From CAVQBJ01 sp963819075 (lineage in GTDB: Bacteria > Actinomycetota > Thermoleophilia > Solirubrobacterales > Solirubrobacteraceae), in contig CAWFUP010000008.1 in assembly GCA_963819075.1 (NCBI GenBank), forward strand, positions 1-64,000: a stretch of DNA of 64,000 nt. The letters run 5' to 3'. The notes under the pieces were generated by a model. The model was not told the DNA's origin and made no database searches. It saw only the letters and a program-made list of their open reading frames with translations. Position 1 is the first letter of the stretch; each line of letters opens with the position of its first letter. Both the position numbers and the translations under genes were made by a program. Shown one piece after another: positions 1-8,260 of this stretch.

Positions 1-1224
1 GCCGATGAACACGGCGAGAAGGACGTAGAGCAGCATCGAGTACAGCCCGGTGCCGACGCCGCCGAAGATGACCTCGCTGGCCGACAGGTTGGCCATCGGC
101 ACGGCGCCGCCGAGGCCGGTGAACGACTCGATCGCGCTGTTGACCGCGCCGCACGAGGTCACGGTGGTAACCACGTCGAACAGGGCCAGGCCGGCGATGC
201 CGAAGCGCTGCTCCTTACCCTCGAGGTTGCCGCCCGTGGAGCCGCTGACGACGGCGGTGTGCAGCCCGGCGGCGTGCTGCGCCGGGGAGCCGTGCGCCTC
301 GGCGGCGTAGGCCACGACGACGGCGCCGAAGAAGAGGATGCCCATCGTGGCGAAGATCGCCCAGCCCTGGCGCTTGCTGCCTACCATCTTCCCGTAGGTG
401 AACACGAGGCCGACCGGGATCATCAGCGTGAGCAGCATCTCGACGAAGTTCGTGAAGCCGTTGGGGTTCTCGAACGGGTGCGAGGAGTTGACGTTGAAGA
501 AGCCGCCCCCGTTCGTCCCGAGTTCCTTGATCGCCTCCTGGCCGGCGACCGGGCCCTGCGCGATCGTCTGGCTCAGGCCGGTCGGACCGGTCACATTGAG
601 GAAGTGCGAGATGTTGGCCAGCACGCCCTGTGACGCGAGCACGAGCGCGGCGATGAAGGCGATTGGCAGGAGCACGTACAGGACCGTGCGCACGAGGTCC
701 TCGTAGAAGTTGCCCAGGCTCTTGCCGCTGCGCTGCACGATGCCGCGAATGAGCGCGATCGCCACCACGATGCCGACGGCCGCCGAGGCGAAGTTCTGCA
801 CCGTCAGGCCGATCATCTGGCTGAAGTACGTCAGCGTCGTCTCGCCGCCGTAGTACTGCCAGTTGGTGTTGGTCAGGAACGACGAGACGGTGTTGAAGGT
901 GACGTCCCACGGCGCCGCGTAGAACTTCGTGCCGCCGTAGTTGTTCCACGGCTGGATCGACGCGGTGCGCAGGATGATGTAGAGCAGCAGCCAGCCAGCG
1001 AGCGAGAACAGAAGGATGCTGCGCGCGTAGTGCTTCCAGTCCTGACCCTTGCGGTCGTTGGCGCCGAACGCCTTGAGCGCGAGGTTCTCGACCGGTCCCA
1101 ACACGCGGCTGAGCAGGACCCGCTCGCCCGTGTAGACCCGCGCCATGTACAGGCCGAGCGGGTAGCCGATGGCCACCAGCACGACCATGTACGCGATGAT
1201 CTCGAACCAGCCCGAGAACGTCAT
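1..1224 (-). CDS. kdpA: Potassium-transporting ATPase subunit KdpA (3' end cut off)
   Basis: This gene encodes the K+-binding, channel-like membrane subunit of the KdpFABC pump. The 408 codons present stay open to the window edge; the usual length is about 560, so the C-terminus is missing. The start reads MTFSGWFEIIAYMVVL followed by a GLYMARVYTGERVL stretch typical of KdpA after its first membrane helix. The segment at the window edge reads GGVGTGLYSMLLYVLLAVF, a conserved selectivity-filter region and helix of the family. It lies just downstream of kdpF in the same direction, so kdpB and kdpC are expected to the left, outside the window. Identification is firm; only the end is unseen. Confidence 0.93.
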   Translation of the reverse strand, partial: MTFSGWFEIIAYMVVLVAIGYPLGLYMARVYTGERVLLSRVLGPVENLALKAFGANDRKGQDWKHYARSILLFSLAGWLLLYIILRTASIQPWNNYGGTKFYAAPWDVTFNTVSSFLTNTNWQYYGGETTLTYFSQMIGLTVQNFASAAVGIVVAIALIRGIVQRSGKSLGNFYEDLVRTVLYVLLPIAFIAALVLASQGVLANISHFLNVTGPTGLSQTIAQGPVAGQEAIKELGTNGGGFFNVNSSHPFENPNGFTNFVEMLLTLMIPVGLVFTYGKMVGSKRQGWAIFATMGILFFGAVVVAYAAEAHGSPAQHAAGLHTAVVSGSTGGNLEGKEQRFGIAGLALFDVVTTVTSCGAVNSAIESFTGLGGAVPMANLSASEVIFGGVGTGLYSMLLYVLLAVFIG

Positions 1225-1227
1225 CGG

Positions 1228-1317
1228 CTAGAAGCGCTCCCCGCGCAGCAGCGCGTACAGCAGGTAGCCGCAGATGAGCACCGAGACGACGAGGCCGAAG
1301 AAGTCGGCGCCGCTCAT
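1228..1317 (-). CDS. kdpF: Small membrane subunit KdpF
   Basis: The 29-residue product reads MSGADFFGLVVSVLIC, then a hydrophobic helix ending in YLLYALLRGERF. A single helix followed by YALLRPE/GERF is the hallmark of KdpF, which stabilises the KdpABC complex in the membrane. It ends 3 bp before the kdpA start, as usual in kdpFABC operons. An upstream in-frame ATG at 1356 would add 13 residues. That ATG overlaps the stop of the preceding small ORF in an ATGA, so translation may begin there instead. The identity is clear; the start is not settled. Confidence 0.85.
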   Translation of the reverse strand: MSGADFFGLVVSVLICGYLLYALLRGERF

Positions 1318-1352
1318 GTGCGCCACGAAGAAGCCGAGCGGGATCGAAAGGC

Positions 1353-1439
1353 TCATATCCGATCGATCCCCTCGACGAGGGCCCAGAGGATCGCGAACAT
1401 CAGGATCCCGAGGGCGATGGCAAGAACGTCATGGAGCAT
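1353..1439 (-). CDS. 28-residue single-helix membrane ORF at the head of the kdp operon
   Basis: A short ORF reads MLHDVLAIALGILMFAILW followed by ALVEGIDRI, one hydrophobic helix with an acidic C-terminus. Its TGA overlaps the next ATG (1356) as ATGA, a sign of translational coupling to kdpF. Similar tiny ORFs precede kdpF in some actinobacterial operons, but I cannot assign a function. An ATG at 1448 would add three residues. Coding status is inferred from the overlap and the hydrophobic pattern only. Confidence 0.5.
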   Translation of the reverse strand: MLHDVLAIALGILMFAILWALVEGIDRI

Positions 1440-1573
1440 GGACGGCATTCTGAGCGGTCGCCCGTGACGTCTTCATGACGATCGCCCCGACCGGCATAAC
1501 GATTGTGTGTCGGGCTGGAAATCGCTCCGTAGACTCCCCGGATGGTGGGGTTCGAGACCCGGCGTTCGATCGC

Positions 1574-2278
1574 ATGAGCTACGGCGAGCACGCTCCGCCC
1601 GTTGTGCTCACGCCGTGGCTGGAGTGCACCTGGGAGCGGCACGCCGAACCCGGTCCGCCCGTGCGCGTGCTGCCCGATGGCTGCATCGACGTGGTCTGGA
1701 TCGAGGGGCGCGGCCCGCGAGTTGTCGGCCCGAACACGACGGCTTTCCTCGTGGCGCTCCCCACCGGTACGCGGGTGGTCGGCGCCCGGTTGCGACCCGG
1801 CGCGGCGCCGGCGCTGCTCGGCGTGCGCGCCGAGGCGCTGCGCGACGCGTCGGTCCCGCTGGCGGAGGTGTGGGGGGACGCGGGCGCACGACTGGCCGGC
1901 GTTCTCGACGAGCATCCCGACCCGGTGGCGGCGCTGCGGGCGGCGCTGCAGGCGCGCCGCAATCGTGCCGACGCGCCGGATTCCCTTGTCCGGGAGGCGG
2001 TTCTGCGTCTCGCTCAGCCGCACTTGGACGTCGGGCGGCTCGCCGACGAGCTCTACGTCAGCGAGCGCCAGCTGCGCCGGCGGGTGTCCGCCGCCGTGGG
2101 CTACGGCCCGAAGCGACTGGCCCGCGTTCTGCGGCTCGGCCGCGCGCTGAGGGCGGCGCGCGCCGGCGACGAGCTCGCGTGGGCGGCGATCACGGCCGGG
2201 TACTCCGACCAGGCGCACTTCGCGCACGAGTGCCGAACGCTGGCGGGGGTGCCGGCGTCGGAGCTGCTCGACCCGTAG
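1574..2278 (+). CDS. AraC family transcriptional regulator
   Basis: The 234-residue protein has an N-terminal ligand domain of the DUF6597 type (LTPWLECTWER, then VRVLPDGCIDVVW). A C-terminal AraC helix-turn-helix pair covers roughly residues 135-230, with LADELYVSERQLRRRV as the first motif and AAITAGYSDQAHFAHECR as the second. I chose the ATG at 1574, which begins just before the conserved domain. An upstream in-frame ATG at 1475 would add a poorly conserved 33-residue leader. It is divergent from the kdp operon, so the 1449-1573 gap should hold both promoters. Whether it regulates kdp or the following VOC gene is unknown. Confidence 0.85.
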   Translation: MSYGEHAPPVVLTPWLECTWERHAEPGPPVRVLPDGCIDVVWIEGRGPRVVGPNTTAFLVALPTGTRVVGARLRPGAAPALLGVRAEALRDASVPLAEVWGDAGARLAGVLDEHPDPVAALRAALQARRNRADAPDSLVREAVLRLAQPHLDVGRLADELYVSERQLRRRVSAAVGYGPKRLARVLRLGRALRAARAGDELAWAAITAGYSDQAHFAHECRTLAGVPASELLDP

Positions 2279-2350
2279 TGCGGCCGCGCCGTCCCGGCGG
2301 ATGTCCGTTATCGACAAGACGCGCTCGGGTGCGTGCGCGATGATGCCGGT

Positions 2351-2752
2351 ATGAGCGAGATGAAGCTACAGCTCGGATGGGTCATCGCCTACGTCGACGA
2401 ACCAGTCGTGGCGAGCGCGTTCTACGAGCGGGTGTTCGCGCTGCGAAGCGAGTTCGCCGCCCCGGACGGGTCCTACGCGCAGCTCGACACCGGACCGACC
2501 AAGCTCGCGTTCGCCTCGTACGCACTCGGGGAAGCCAACTTCGAGGGCGGCGTACTTCGGCCCGGCACCGACGGGCCGCCGCCGAATGTCGAGATCACGC
2601 TCGTCCACGAGGACGTCGACGCCGCGTATGCGCGGGCGCTCGAGGCCGGCTGCGAGTCGCTCGCCGCGCCGGAGGACAAGCCCCACGGACAGCGCGTGGC
2701 GTTCGTGCGGGATCCGTTCGGGACGCTGGTGGAGCTCGGCACGCCCATGTAG
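2351..2752 (+). CDS. VOC family protein (glyoxalase/bleomycin-resistance fold)
   Basis: This 133-residue protein has the single-module VOC pattern. It has an N-terminal WVIAYVDEPVVASAFYERVF segment (AxFYxxvFg type), a central NVEITLVHEDVDAAYARALEAG segment and a C-terminal GQRVAFVRDPFGTLVELGTP segment. VOC proteins are small metal-dependent enzymes or binding proteins for reactive or toxic compounds. ATG 2351 is preferred over 2333 because homology starts there. It follows the AraC regulator in the same direction with a 72-bp gap, so the two may be functionally linked. Substrate unknown. Confidence 0.85.
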   Translation: MSEMKLQLGWVIAYVDEPVVASAFYERVFALRSEFAAPDGSYAQLDTGPTKLAFASYALGEANFEGGVLRPGTDGPPPNVEITLVHEDVDAAYARALEAGCESLAAPEDKPHGQRVAFVRDPFGTLVELGTPM

Positions 2753-2841
2753 GGGCCCGGCCCCGGCCGATTCGCAACGTGGCCTCGCGGCGGGCTGTCG
2801 CGGACGCACTGGTCGCGCGCAAACCGACTACCGTCCCGCGC

Positions 2842-3159
2842 GTGACCTCCGCGCCCGTCGCCACTCCCCTCGGCAAGGCGCCGCTGAGCGCCCCCAACAC
2901 CGAACTCGTCCTGGCCCGATGGACGGCCCCGGCCGGCCCGGTCGATCCGCCCGCTTACATCGCCCCGCTCCACATCCACCACGAGGACGAACGATTGATC
3001 GCCGCGCTGCACGAACTAACGGACCGCGGCGATGCGGCGATGGCACCCGTCTTCGCTGCCCATGCGAGCGAGCTGATCGGCTGGCCCGCGCCGGCGGAGC
3101 CCCTACACCGCGAACCGGTACCCCACCCCGGGATCGGTGACGATCAGCCGACGGCGTAG
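2842..3159 (+). pseudogene. Cupin-type protein remnant with the barrel core deleted
   Basis: Translated from GTG 2842, the reading frame shows the start of a cupin protein (NTELVLARWTAPAG, then PPAYIAPLHIHHEDE with the first metal-binding His pair). It jumps straight to a C-terminal helix (RLIAALHELTDRGD, then MAPVFAAHASELIGWP) that normally follows the barrel. About 60-70 residues holding the rest of the barrel are absent although the frame is kept. The tail runs into the convergent kdpE gene. I read it as an internally deleted gene that can no longer form a cupin fold. The ancestral function is unknown. Confidence 0.55.
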
Positions 3160-3822
3160 CGTCCCCCCCTCCCCCTCGGGCTCGATCTTCGCCCGCAACC
3201 GCGCGATGTGCGTGCGCAGCGGCTGGATGTCGTCGACGTACTCCGGCCCCCAGACCTCGATGAGCAGCTGGCGGTGGGTCATCAGCCGCCCGCGATTGCG
3301 CACGAGCGCTCGCAGCAGATCGAACTCGATCGGGGTGAGGTGCACGTTCTCCCCATCGCGGCGAACCGAATGTGCGGCGAGGTCGACCTCGAGCCCGTCG
3401 GCGCGCACGACGGGCTCCTCACCCTCGGGCGCGGCCCGGCGCAGCGCCGCCTGTAGGCGAGCGACCAGCTCACGAGAGCCGAACGGCTTCGTCACGTAGT
3501 CGTCGGCTCCGGCCTCCAGCGCCCGCACCTTCGCGTCCTCGTCGCCCATCGCGGAGAGCACGAGGATCGGCATCTGGCTCCACTCGCGCAGGCGGCGCGT
3601 CACCTCGATGCCGTCGCTGTCCGGCAGCACGAGGTCGATGATCGCGGCCTCGGGTGGGCGCACGGCGGCTCGGTCGAGCGCATCGCTCGCCGTCTCCGCC
3701 GGCACGACCTCGAAGCCGGCCTCGCGCAGGATCACCTTCAGGGCGCGCAGGATCTGCGGCTCGTCGTCGCACACGAGCACGCGCGGCGCCTTGGCCTCCC
3801 CGTTCGCGGCCGGCGTGCTCAC
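3103..3822 (-). CDS. kdpE: OmpR-family response regulator, KdpE-like
   Basis: This 239-residue regulator has a receiver domain at about residues 14-125, with acidic pocket CDDE, phospho-acceptor in IIDLVLPDSDG, and the conserved Lys in VTKPFG. A winged-helix DNA-binding domain follows at about 140-239 (HLTPIEFDLLRALVRNRGR, HRQLLIEVWG). The pattern and the adjacent DUF4118 sensor kinase match KdpE, which activates kdp transcription under K+ limitation. Its start overlaps the sensor gene's stop by 4 bp (ATGA), so the two are co-translated. It is separated from the kdp structural genes by two or three plus-strand genes, unlike the classical contiguous operon. Confidence 0.85.
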   Translation of the reverse strand: MSTPAANGEAKAPRVLVCDDEPQILRALKVILREAGFEVVPAETASDALDRAAVRPPEAAIIDLVLPDSDGIEVTRRLREWSQMPILVLSAMGDEDAKVRALEAGADDYVTKPFGSRELVARLQAALRRAAPEGEEPVVRADGLEVDLAAHSVRRDGENVHLTPIEFDLLRALVRNRGRLMTHRQLLIEVWGPEYVDDIQPLRTHIARLRAKIEPEGEGGTLRRRLIVTDPGVGYRFAV

Positions 3823-5300
3823 GCGGCGTGGTCCGGGGTCGCCGTCGGATCGGCGGCTGCGTCGGCCACCGGCGCGAGCGGTGACCCGTCGCGCGAACCC
3901 GGGATCGGCGTCGCCTCGATCGGCAGCTCAAAGATGAACGTCGCGCCCTGCCCCGGGAGCGACTCGACGTGCAGGCGGCCGGCGTTGGCCTGCACGAAGC
4001 CGCGCGCAATCGCGAGGCCAAGGCCCGATCCGCGCCGTCCGCCCTTCGCCGTGCCCGCCCGATAGAACGGCTCGAACACCCGCTCGAGCTGCGCCGGCGG
4101 GATCCCGGGGCCGCGATCGACGATCCGTACGATCACGCGTCCCCGCACCGCTCGCGCGCGCACCGACACCGGGTGACCGCCGCTGTGGCGGCGCGCGTTC
4201 TCGAGCACGTTCACGAACGCGCGCTCGAGCTGGGCCGGGTCGGCGATGACGAGCGGCAGGTCGCGGTCGACCGACAGGGTGAACTCGTCCGCGCGCACGC
4301 TCAGTTCATCCAGGGCGGTGCGCAGGATGTCGTCGACCGAGACCCAATCGCGACGCGGCGGGGCGGCACCGGCCTCCAGGCGCGAGAGATCGAGCAGGTT
4401 GTCGACAAGCCGCCCGAGGCGGCGCGTCTCCTCCTGGATGACGGCGGCGAGCTCCTCCCGCTCCTCGGCGGTGAGCGTCGGTGACGCGATCGCCTCCCCC
4501 GCTGCGGCGATCGCCGTCAGCGGCGAGCGCAGGTCGTGGGACACCGCCCGTAGCAGCGCCGTCTTGACGACGTCGGCCCGGCGCAGCGCGGCGGTCTCGA
4601 CGACCTCGCCCTGCAGCGTTTCGCGGTCGAGCGCCGCGCTCAACAGCGCCTCGAGCGCCGGCACGACGCGTTCCTGCAACCGGGTCAGGCCGGCATCGGA
4701 CGTGCCGGCCGGGACGACCAGCGTCCCGAGCCGCCGCGTGCCCTCCCGCAAGGGGAATGCCACGTGGCGCTCGCTCGAGTCCACCGCGTCGAGCTCGATC
4801 GCCGCGGAGGGAAGGTCGAGCGCCGCCGACAGCCGGGCCGAGGCGATCGGCAGCGCGGCGCGAAGGTCGTTACCACGGAGCAGGATGCGCGCCATCTCGG
4901 CAGCCAGATCCGCCTCGCGTCGCCGCTCGGTGGCCTCGCGCGCGCGAGTACGAGTGACGTCGGCGACCGAGCTGGCGAGGACGGCCGCGACGAGGAAGGC
5001 GCTCAGCGCCACCCAGTTGCTGCTATCGGCGATCGTGAACTGGCCGGTCGGCGGGAGGTGAAAGAAGTTGAACGCCCCGGCGCTGATGAAACCCGTGAAC
5101 ACACCGAGCCAGACGCCCCAGGTCGCCGAGACGATGAGGACCGCGAGCAGGTAGATGATCCCGAGCGAGACGACGGGAGCGACCCGCTTGAGCGGATAGA
5201 TGATCAGCGTGCAAACGGCGACGGCCACCAGGGAGACGATCACCCCGGTGCGCCGCGAGGGCGGATCGGGAGCGATCACGTATCCGAGCAGGCGCTGCAT
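3819..5300 (-). CDS. KdpD-like sensor histidine kinase lacking the N-terminal Kdp/Usp domains
   Basis: The 493-residue protein begins with four hydrophobic helices of the DUF4118 type (about residues 15-110). A cytoplasmic linker follows, then HisKA with the phospho-acceptor in LLRAVSHDLRSPLTAI, and a HATPase_c domain with N box (NVLENARRHS), G1 (VDRGPGIPP) and G2 (GSGLGLAIARG). Full KdpD is about 850-900 residues with an N-terminal Walker-containing KdpD domain and a UspA domain; both are absent here. ATG 5300 was chosen; a GTG at 5330 is possible. It overlaps the downstream response regulator gene. Loss of the N-terminal domains may change how K+ is sensed; that is inference. Confidence 0.85.
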   Translation of the reverse strand: MQRLLGYVIAPDPPSRRTGVIVSLVAVAVCTLIIYPLKRVAPVVSLGIIYLLAVLIVSATWGVWLGVFTGFISAGAFNFFHLPPTGQFTIADSSNWVALSAFLVAAVLASSVADVTRTRAREATERRREADLAAEMARILLRGNDLRAALPIASARLSAALDLPSAAIELDAVDSSERHVAFPLREGTRRLGTLVVPAGTSDAGLTRLQERVVPALEALLSAALDRETLQGEVVETAALRRADVVKTALLRAVSHDLRSPLTAIAAAGEAIASPTLTAEEREELAAVIQEETRRLGRLVDNLLDLSRLEAGAAPPRRDWVSVDDILRTALDELSVRADEFTLSVDRDLPLVIADPAQLERAFVNVLENARRHSGGHPVSVRARAVRGRVIVRIVDRGPGIPPAQLERVFEPFYRAGTAKGGRRGSGLGLAIARGFVQANAGRLHVESLPGQGATFIFELPIEATPIPGSRDGSPLAPVADAAADPTATPDHAA

Positions 5301-5340
5301 CCCTTGAGCGTAGTCGGCGCCGCTCGGCACCGCCCGCGTG

Positions 5341-5583
5341 CTACTGCTCGAAGCCCTCGACGGTGTTCTCGTCGCGCAACTCGACGAAGTTCGGGTCCAG
5401 GCCGAACTCCTCCCGCGCCCGGCGCTGGCGCAGCAGGTCCCAGTAGCGGTCGAGCTCGACGCGCACGCCGTCGAGCCGCTCGCGATCGCGATCGGTCAGC
5501 CCGCCGCCCTCGCCGGCCTCGAGGAGGCGATGCTCCTCCGCGACGAGCTCCTCGATGTGGTTCTGCACGCCGGCGTCGTCCAT
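5341..5583 (-). CDS. DUF2630 family protein
   Basis: The 80-residue helical protein reads HIEELVAEEHRLLEAGEG, then VELDRYWDLLRQRRAREEFG and a short acidic tail. This matches the DUF2630 family common in actinobacteria: two helices with conserved EEH and DLLRQRRA motifs. No enzymatic function is known. An ATG at 5595 would add four residues. The gene is only 23 bp from the divergent serine hydrolase start, so their promoters must overlap or lie inside each other's 5' regions. Confidence 0.8.
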   Translation of the reverse strand: MDDAGVQNHIEELVAEEHRLLEAGEGGGLTDRDRERLDGVRVELDRYWDLLRQRRAREEFGLDPNFVELRDENTVEGFEQ

Positions 5584-5606
5584 GGCCGGGAGCATACGCG
5601 TCTACC

Positions 5607-7040
5607 ATGCCGCGCGTGCGCAGCATGGTCTCATTCGCGGCGCGCGGCATCGTGTCGTCGCTGACCCTGCTCGCGCTCGCCCTCGCCCCCGAAGCGCAAG
5701 CGGTCACCACACCCGCGCCAGATTCCGTCCTCACGGCATCGCTGTCGTCGGCCGCGATCGGCTACGGCGAGCGCATCTCGCTCACCGGGCGGCTCACCGA
5801 ATCGGGACAAGGCGTCGCGGGCGCGCAGTTGCAACTGCAAGCCAACTCCTATCCGTTCCGCGGCTACGCGACGATCGGGACGAGCACGACCGGCGCGGAC
5901 GGCACGTATGCGTTCACCGGGGTACGGCCGAACCGCAATACGAAGCTGCGGGTCGTCGCCGGCGGCGCAGCGACGGTGCGAAGTGCGTCGCGGTACCTGC
6001 GCGTCAACGCCGCCGGCCGCGTCGGCGCCCGGAGCATCGCGCCGGGCGAGGTGGCGCTCACGCTCGCCGTCGGCCACACCGCGTACGGCGACGCCGAGCC
6101 GGTGAGCGCGTACTGGTCGCTGGCGCCGCGGGGCAGCGAGGACTTCCGCCTCGAGGCGGTCACCCAGACGGATGAGTCCGCGCACCTGACCACGGCGTCG
6201 GCGACTGTTGACCCCCCGGCCGCAGCGTTCAGCTACCGCGTGTGCTTCGTACCGACGTGGCGCCATGCGATGGGAGCGAGCGCGAGCTACGCGCGCTGCG
6301 TCACCGATCGCGGCCTCGCGCTGCAGGGCGACGGACGCGGCACGCCCGCCGCGCCGTTCCCGCCCAGCGGCGCGGTCGCCGCGGCCGGCCGCTTCCTCGA
6401 CGGGCGGGCCGGCTCCACCGCGTACGCGGTCGTCGACGACACCGGCCGCCTCGGCGGCGCGCGCATCCACGAGCGCTTCGAGACGGCGAGTGTCGTGAAG
6501 GTGATGATGCTCGTCGGTTACCTCCAGATGCTCGCCGCCGAGCACCGCGGCGTCGACGCCGCCGCCAACGCGATCCTCTACCCGATGATCCATATCTCCG
6601 ACAACAACGCGGCCTCGGCGGTGTTCGCCGCGATCGGCGGCTACCCGGCGCTCGAACGGATCGCCGCGCAGTCGCAGATGACCGACTTCGTACCCGGGGT
6701 CGGTTGGTGGGCGTATACGCAGACCTCTGCCGCCGACCAGGCGCGCTTCTTCTTCGAGCTCGACGGGCTCATCCCGGCGCGGTTCGACGCGTACGCCCGC
6801 GGCCTGCTATCCGGCATCGAGCCCTCGCAGAGCTGGGGCCTGCCGCCGGTCGCGCGGCCGCGCTACCAGGTGTTCTTCAAGACCGGGGCGCTGCCGTCAC
6901 AGGGCCTGTTCAACGAGGCGGCCCTCCTGGAGCGACCCGGGGTTCGCCTCGCACTGTGCGTCCTGAGCAACGGCGATCCCTCGATGGGCTACGGCGAGGC
7001 GACGATCGCCGGGGTGGGCTCGACGCTGCTCTCGGGCTGA
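5607..7040 (+). CDS. Secreted serine hydrolase of the class A beta-lactamase fold with an N-terminal Ig-like domain
   Basis: The 477-residue product has a signal peptide (hydrophobic stretch to about residue 32, AQA cleavage-like site). Next comes an Ig/carboxypeptidase-regulatory-like domain (ISLTGRLTESGQGVAGAQL) and a C-terminal beta-lactamase-fold domain. The active-site set is visible: SxxK as SVVK near residue 295, SDN near 331 and KTG near 425. These are the catalytic landmarks of class A beta-lactamases and related PBP-like hydrolases. No clear omega-loop glutamate motif of true beta-lactamases was recognised. A cell-wall or unknown amide-hydrolysing role is as likely as drug resistance. 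ATG 5625 is an alternative start. Confidence 0.8.
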   Translation: MPRVRSMVSFAARGIVSSLTLLALALAPEAQAVTTPAPDSVLTASLSSAAIGYGERISLTGRLTESGQGVAGAQLQLQANSYPFRGYATIGTSTTGADGTYAFTGVRPNRNTKLRVVAGGAATVRSASRYLRVNAAGRVGARSIAPGEVALTLAVGHTAYGDAEPVSAYWSLAPRGSEDFRLEAVTQTDESAHLTTASATVDPPAAAFSYRVCFVPTWRHAMGASASYARCVTDRGLALQGDGRGTPAAPFPPSGAVAAAGRFLDGRAGSTAYAVVDDTGRLGGARIHERFETASVVKVMMLVGYLQMLAAEHRGVDAAANAILYPMIHISDNNAASAVFAAIGGYPALERIAAQSQMTDFVPGVGWWAYTQTSAADQARFFFELDGLIPARFDAYARGLLSGIEPSQSWGLPPVARPRYQVFFKTGALPSQGLFNEAALLERPGVRLALCVLSNGDPSMGYGEATIAGVGSTLLSG

Positions 7041-7080
7041 CCCCGCCGCACGCCGGTCAACCGTCTAGGGTCCGGCCCAC

Positions 7081-8178
7081 ATGGAGCACGAGTTCGCGGG
7101 TCCTCGCTACACGGTCGGAGTCGAGGAAGAGCTGATGATCGTCGACCGGTCCTCGCTCGATCTCGTCAACGCGATCGACGCGATGCTCACCGACCCGCCG
7201 CCCGGCGACATCCACCCCGAACTGCTGCAGTCGGTGCTCGAGATCGCGACCCCCGTGTGCGCGAGCGTGCCCGAGGCGGCCGCGGAGCTGCGGGGGCTGC
7301 GCGAGCGAATGCGCGACCACGCCGCCACCCACGGATTAGCGATCGGCTCCGCCGGCACGCATCCGTTCGGTCGCTGGGAGGAGCAGCGGATCGTGCGCGA
7401 CGACCGCTACCGCGAGCTCGTCACCTCGCTCGGCTACGTCGCGCGCCAGGAGCTCGTGTTCGGCCTGCACGTCCACGTGGGCGTGGCCGGTGCCGACGAG
7501 GCGATCTCCGTGGCCAACGGGATGCGTGCGCACGTGCCGCTGCTGCTCGCCCTGTCGGCCAACTCGCCCTTCTGGCGTGGTGAGCTCACGGGCCTGGCCT
7601 CGACGCGGGTGCCGATCTTCCGCTCGTTCCCGCGCGTCGGGATCCCGCCGTACTTCGCTGGCTGGAGCGATTACGAGCGGCGCATCGAGTTCATGGTACG
7701 CAGCGGGCTGATCCCCGACTACACCTACCTCTGGTACGACGTGCGCCCGCACCCACGTCTCGGCACAGTCGAGATCCGCGCTATGGACGCACAGACACGC
7801 GTCGAGCAGACGATCGCGATCGCCGCGCTCATCCAGTGTCTCGTCAAGGATCTCGTAGAGGACTTCCAGGCCGGGAGCGTGCCGGTCGAGCACTCGTGGG
7901 AGATTCTCGACGAGAACAAGTGGCTCGCGGCGCGCCACGGCCTGGACGCCGAGCTCGTCGCGCTGCCCGACGGCGAGCGCGCGCCGGTGCGCAGGACGGC
8001 GGCCGCGCTTCTGCAGCGGCTCGCCGGGCATGCCGACGAGCTCGGCTGCGCGTCGGAGCTACGGACGATCGGTGAGCTGCTCGAGAAGGGCAACGGCGCC
8101 AAGCGCCAGGCGCTCGTGTACGAGGCCAACCACGACCTGCAGGAGCTGATGGCCGAGATCGTGGCGGCGACGGCGTGA
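7081..8178 (+). CDS. YbdK-type carboxylate-amine ligase (glutamate-cysteine ligase 2 family)
   Basis: The 365-residue protein opens with FAGPRYTVGVEEELMIVD, the GVEEE motif of the GCS2/YbdK family. It continues with FGLHVHVGVAG and a VEIRAMDAQTRVEQTIAIAA stretch that supplies ATP/metal and substrate contacts. Family members form gamma-glutamyl or other carboxylate-amine bonds with ATP; E. coli YbdK has weak glutamate-cysteine ligase activity. Length matches the family (about 370). It starts 40 bp after the serine hydrolase, possibly in the same transcript. Substrates cannot be read from sequence. Confidence 0.88.
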   Translation: MEHEFAGPRYTVGVEEELMIVDRSSLDLVNAIDAMLTDPPPGDIHPELLQSVLEIATPVCASVPEAAAELRGLRERMRDHAATHGLAIGSAGTHPFGRWEEQRIVRDDRYRELVTSLGYVARQELVFGLHVHVGVAGADEAISVANGMRAHVPLLLALSANSPFWRGELTGLASTRVPIFRSFPRVGIPPYFAGWSDYERRIEFMVRSGLIPDYTYLWYDVRPHPRLGTVEIRAMDAQTRVEQTIAIAALIQCLVKDLVEDFQAGSVPVEHSWEILDENKWLAARHGLDAELVALPDGERAPVRRTAAALLQRLAGHADELGCASELRTIGELLEKGNGAKRQALVYEANHDLQELMAEIVAATA

Positions 8179-8260
8179 GTCCGCCGGCGTCGCCGCAACT
8201 CCGTCATCGTCCGCAGGGTTGTTGGTAGCGTGGCGAAGTCGGCGAGCCAAAGGGGAACAC

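Noticed and set aside
215..949. A 244-codon minus-strand frame inside the kdpA region
   Set aside because: It overlaps kdpA in a different frame and is Arg/Gly-rich without motifs. The kdpA frame, open to the edge, carries the recognisable protein.
4764..5606. Upstream extension of the serine hydrolase frame
   Set aside because: This part overlaps the sensor kinase and DUF2630 genes and precedes a normal signal peptide at 5607, so it is not translated as part of the protein.
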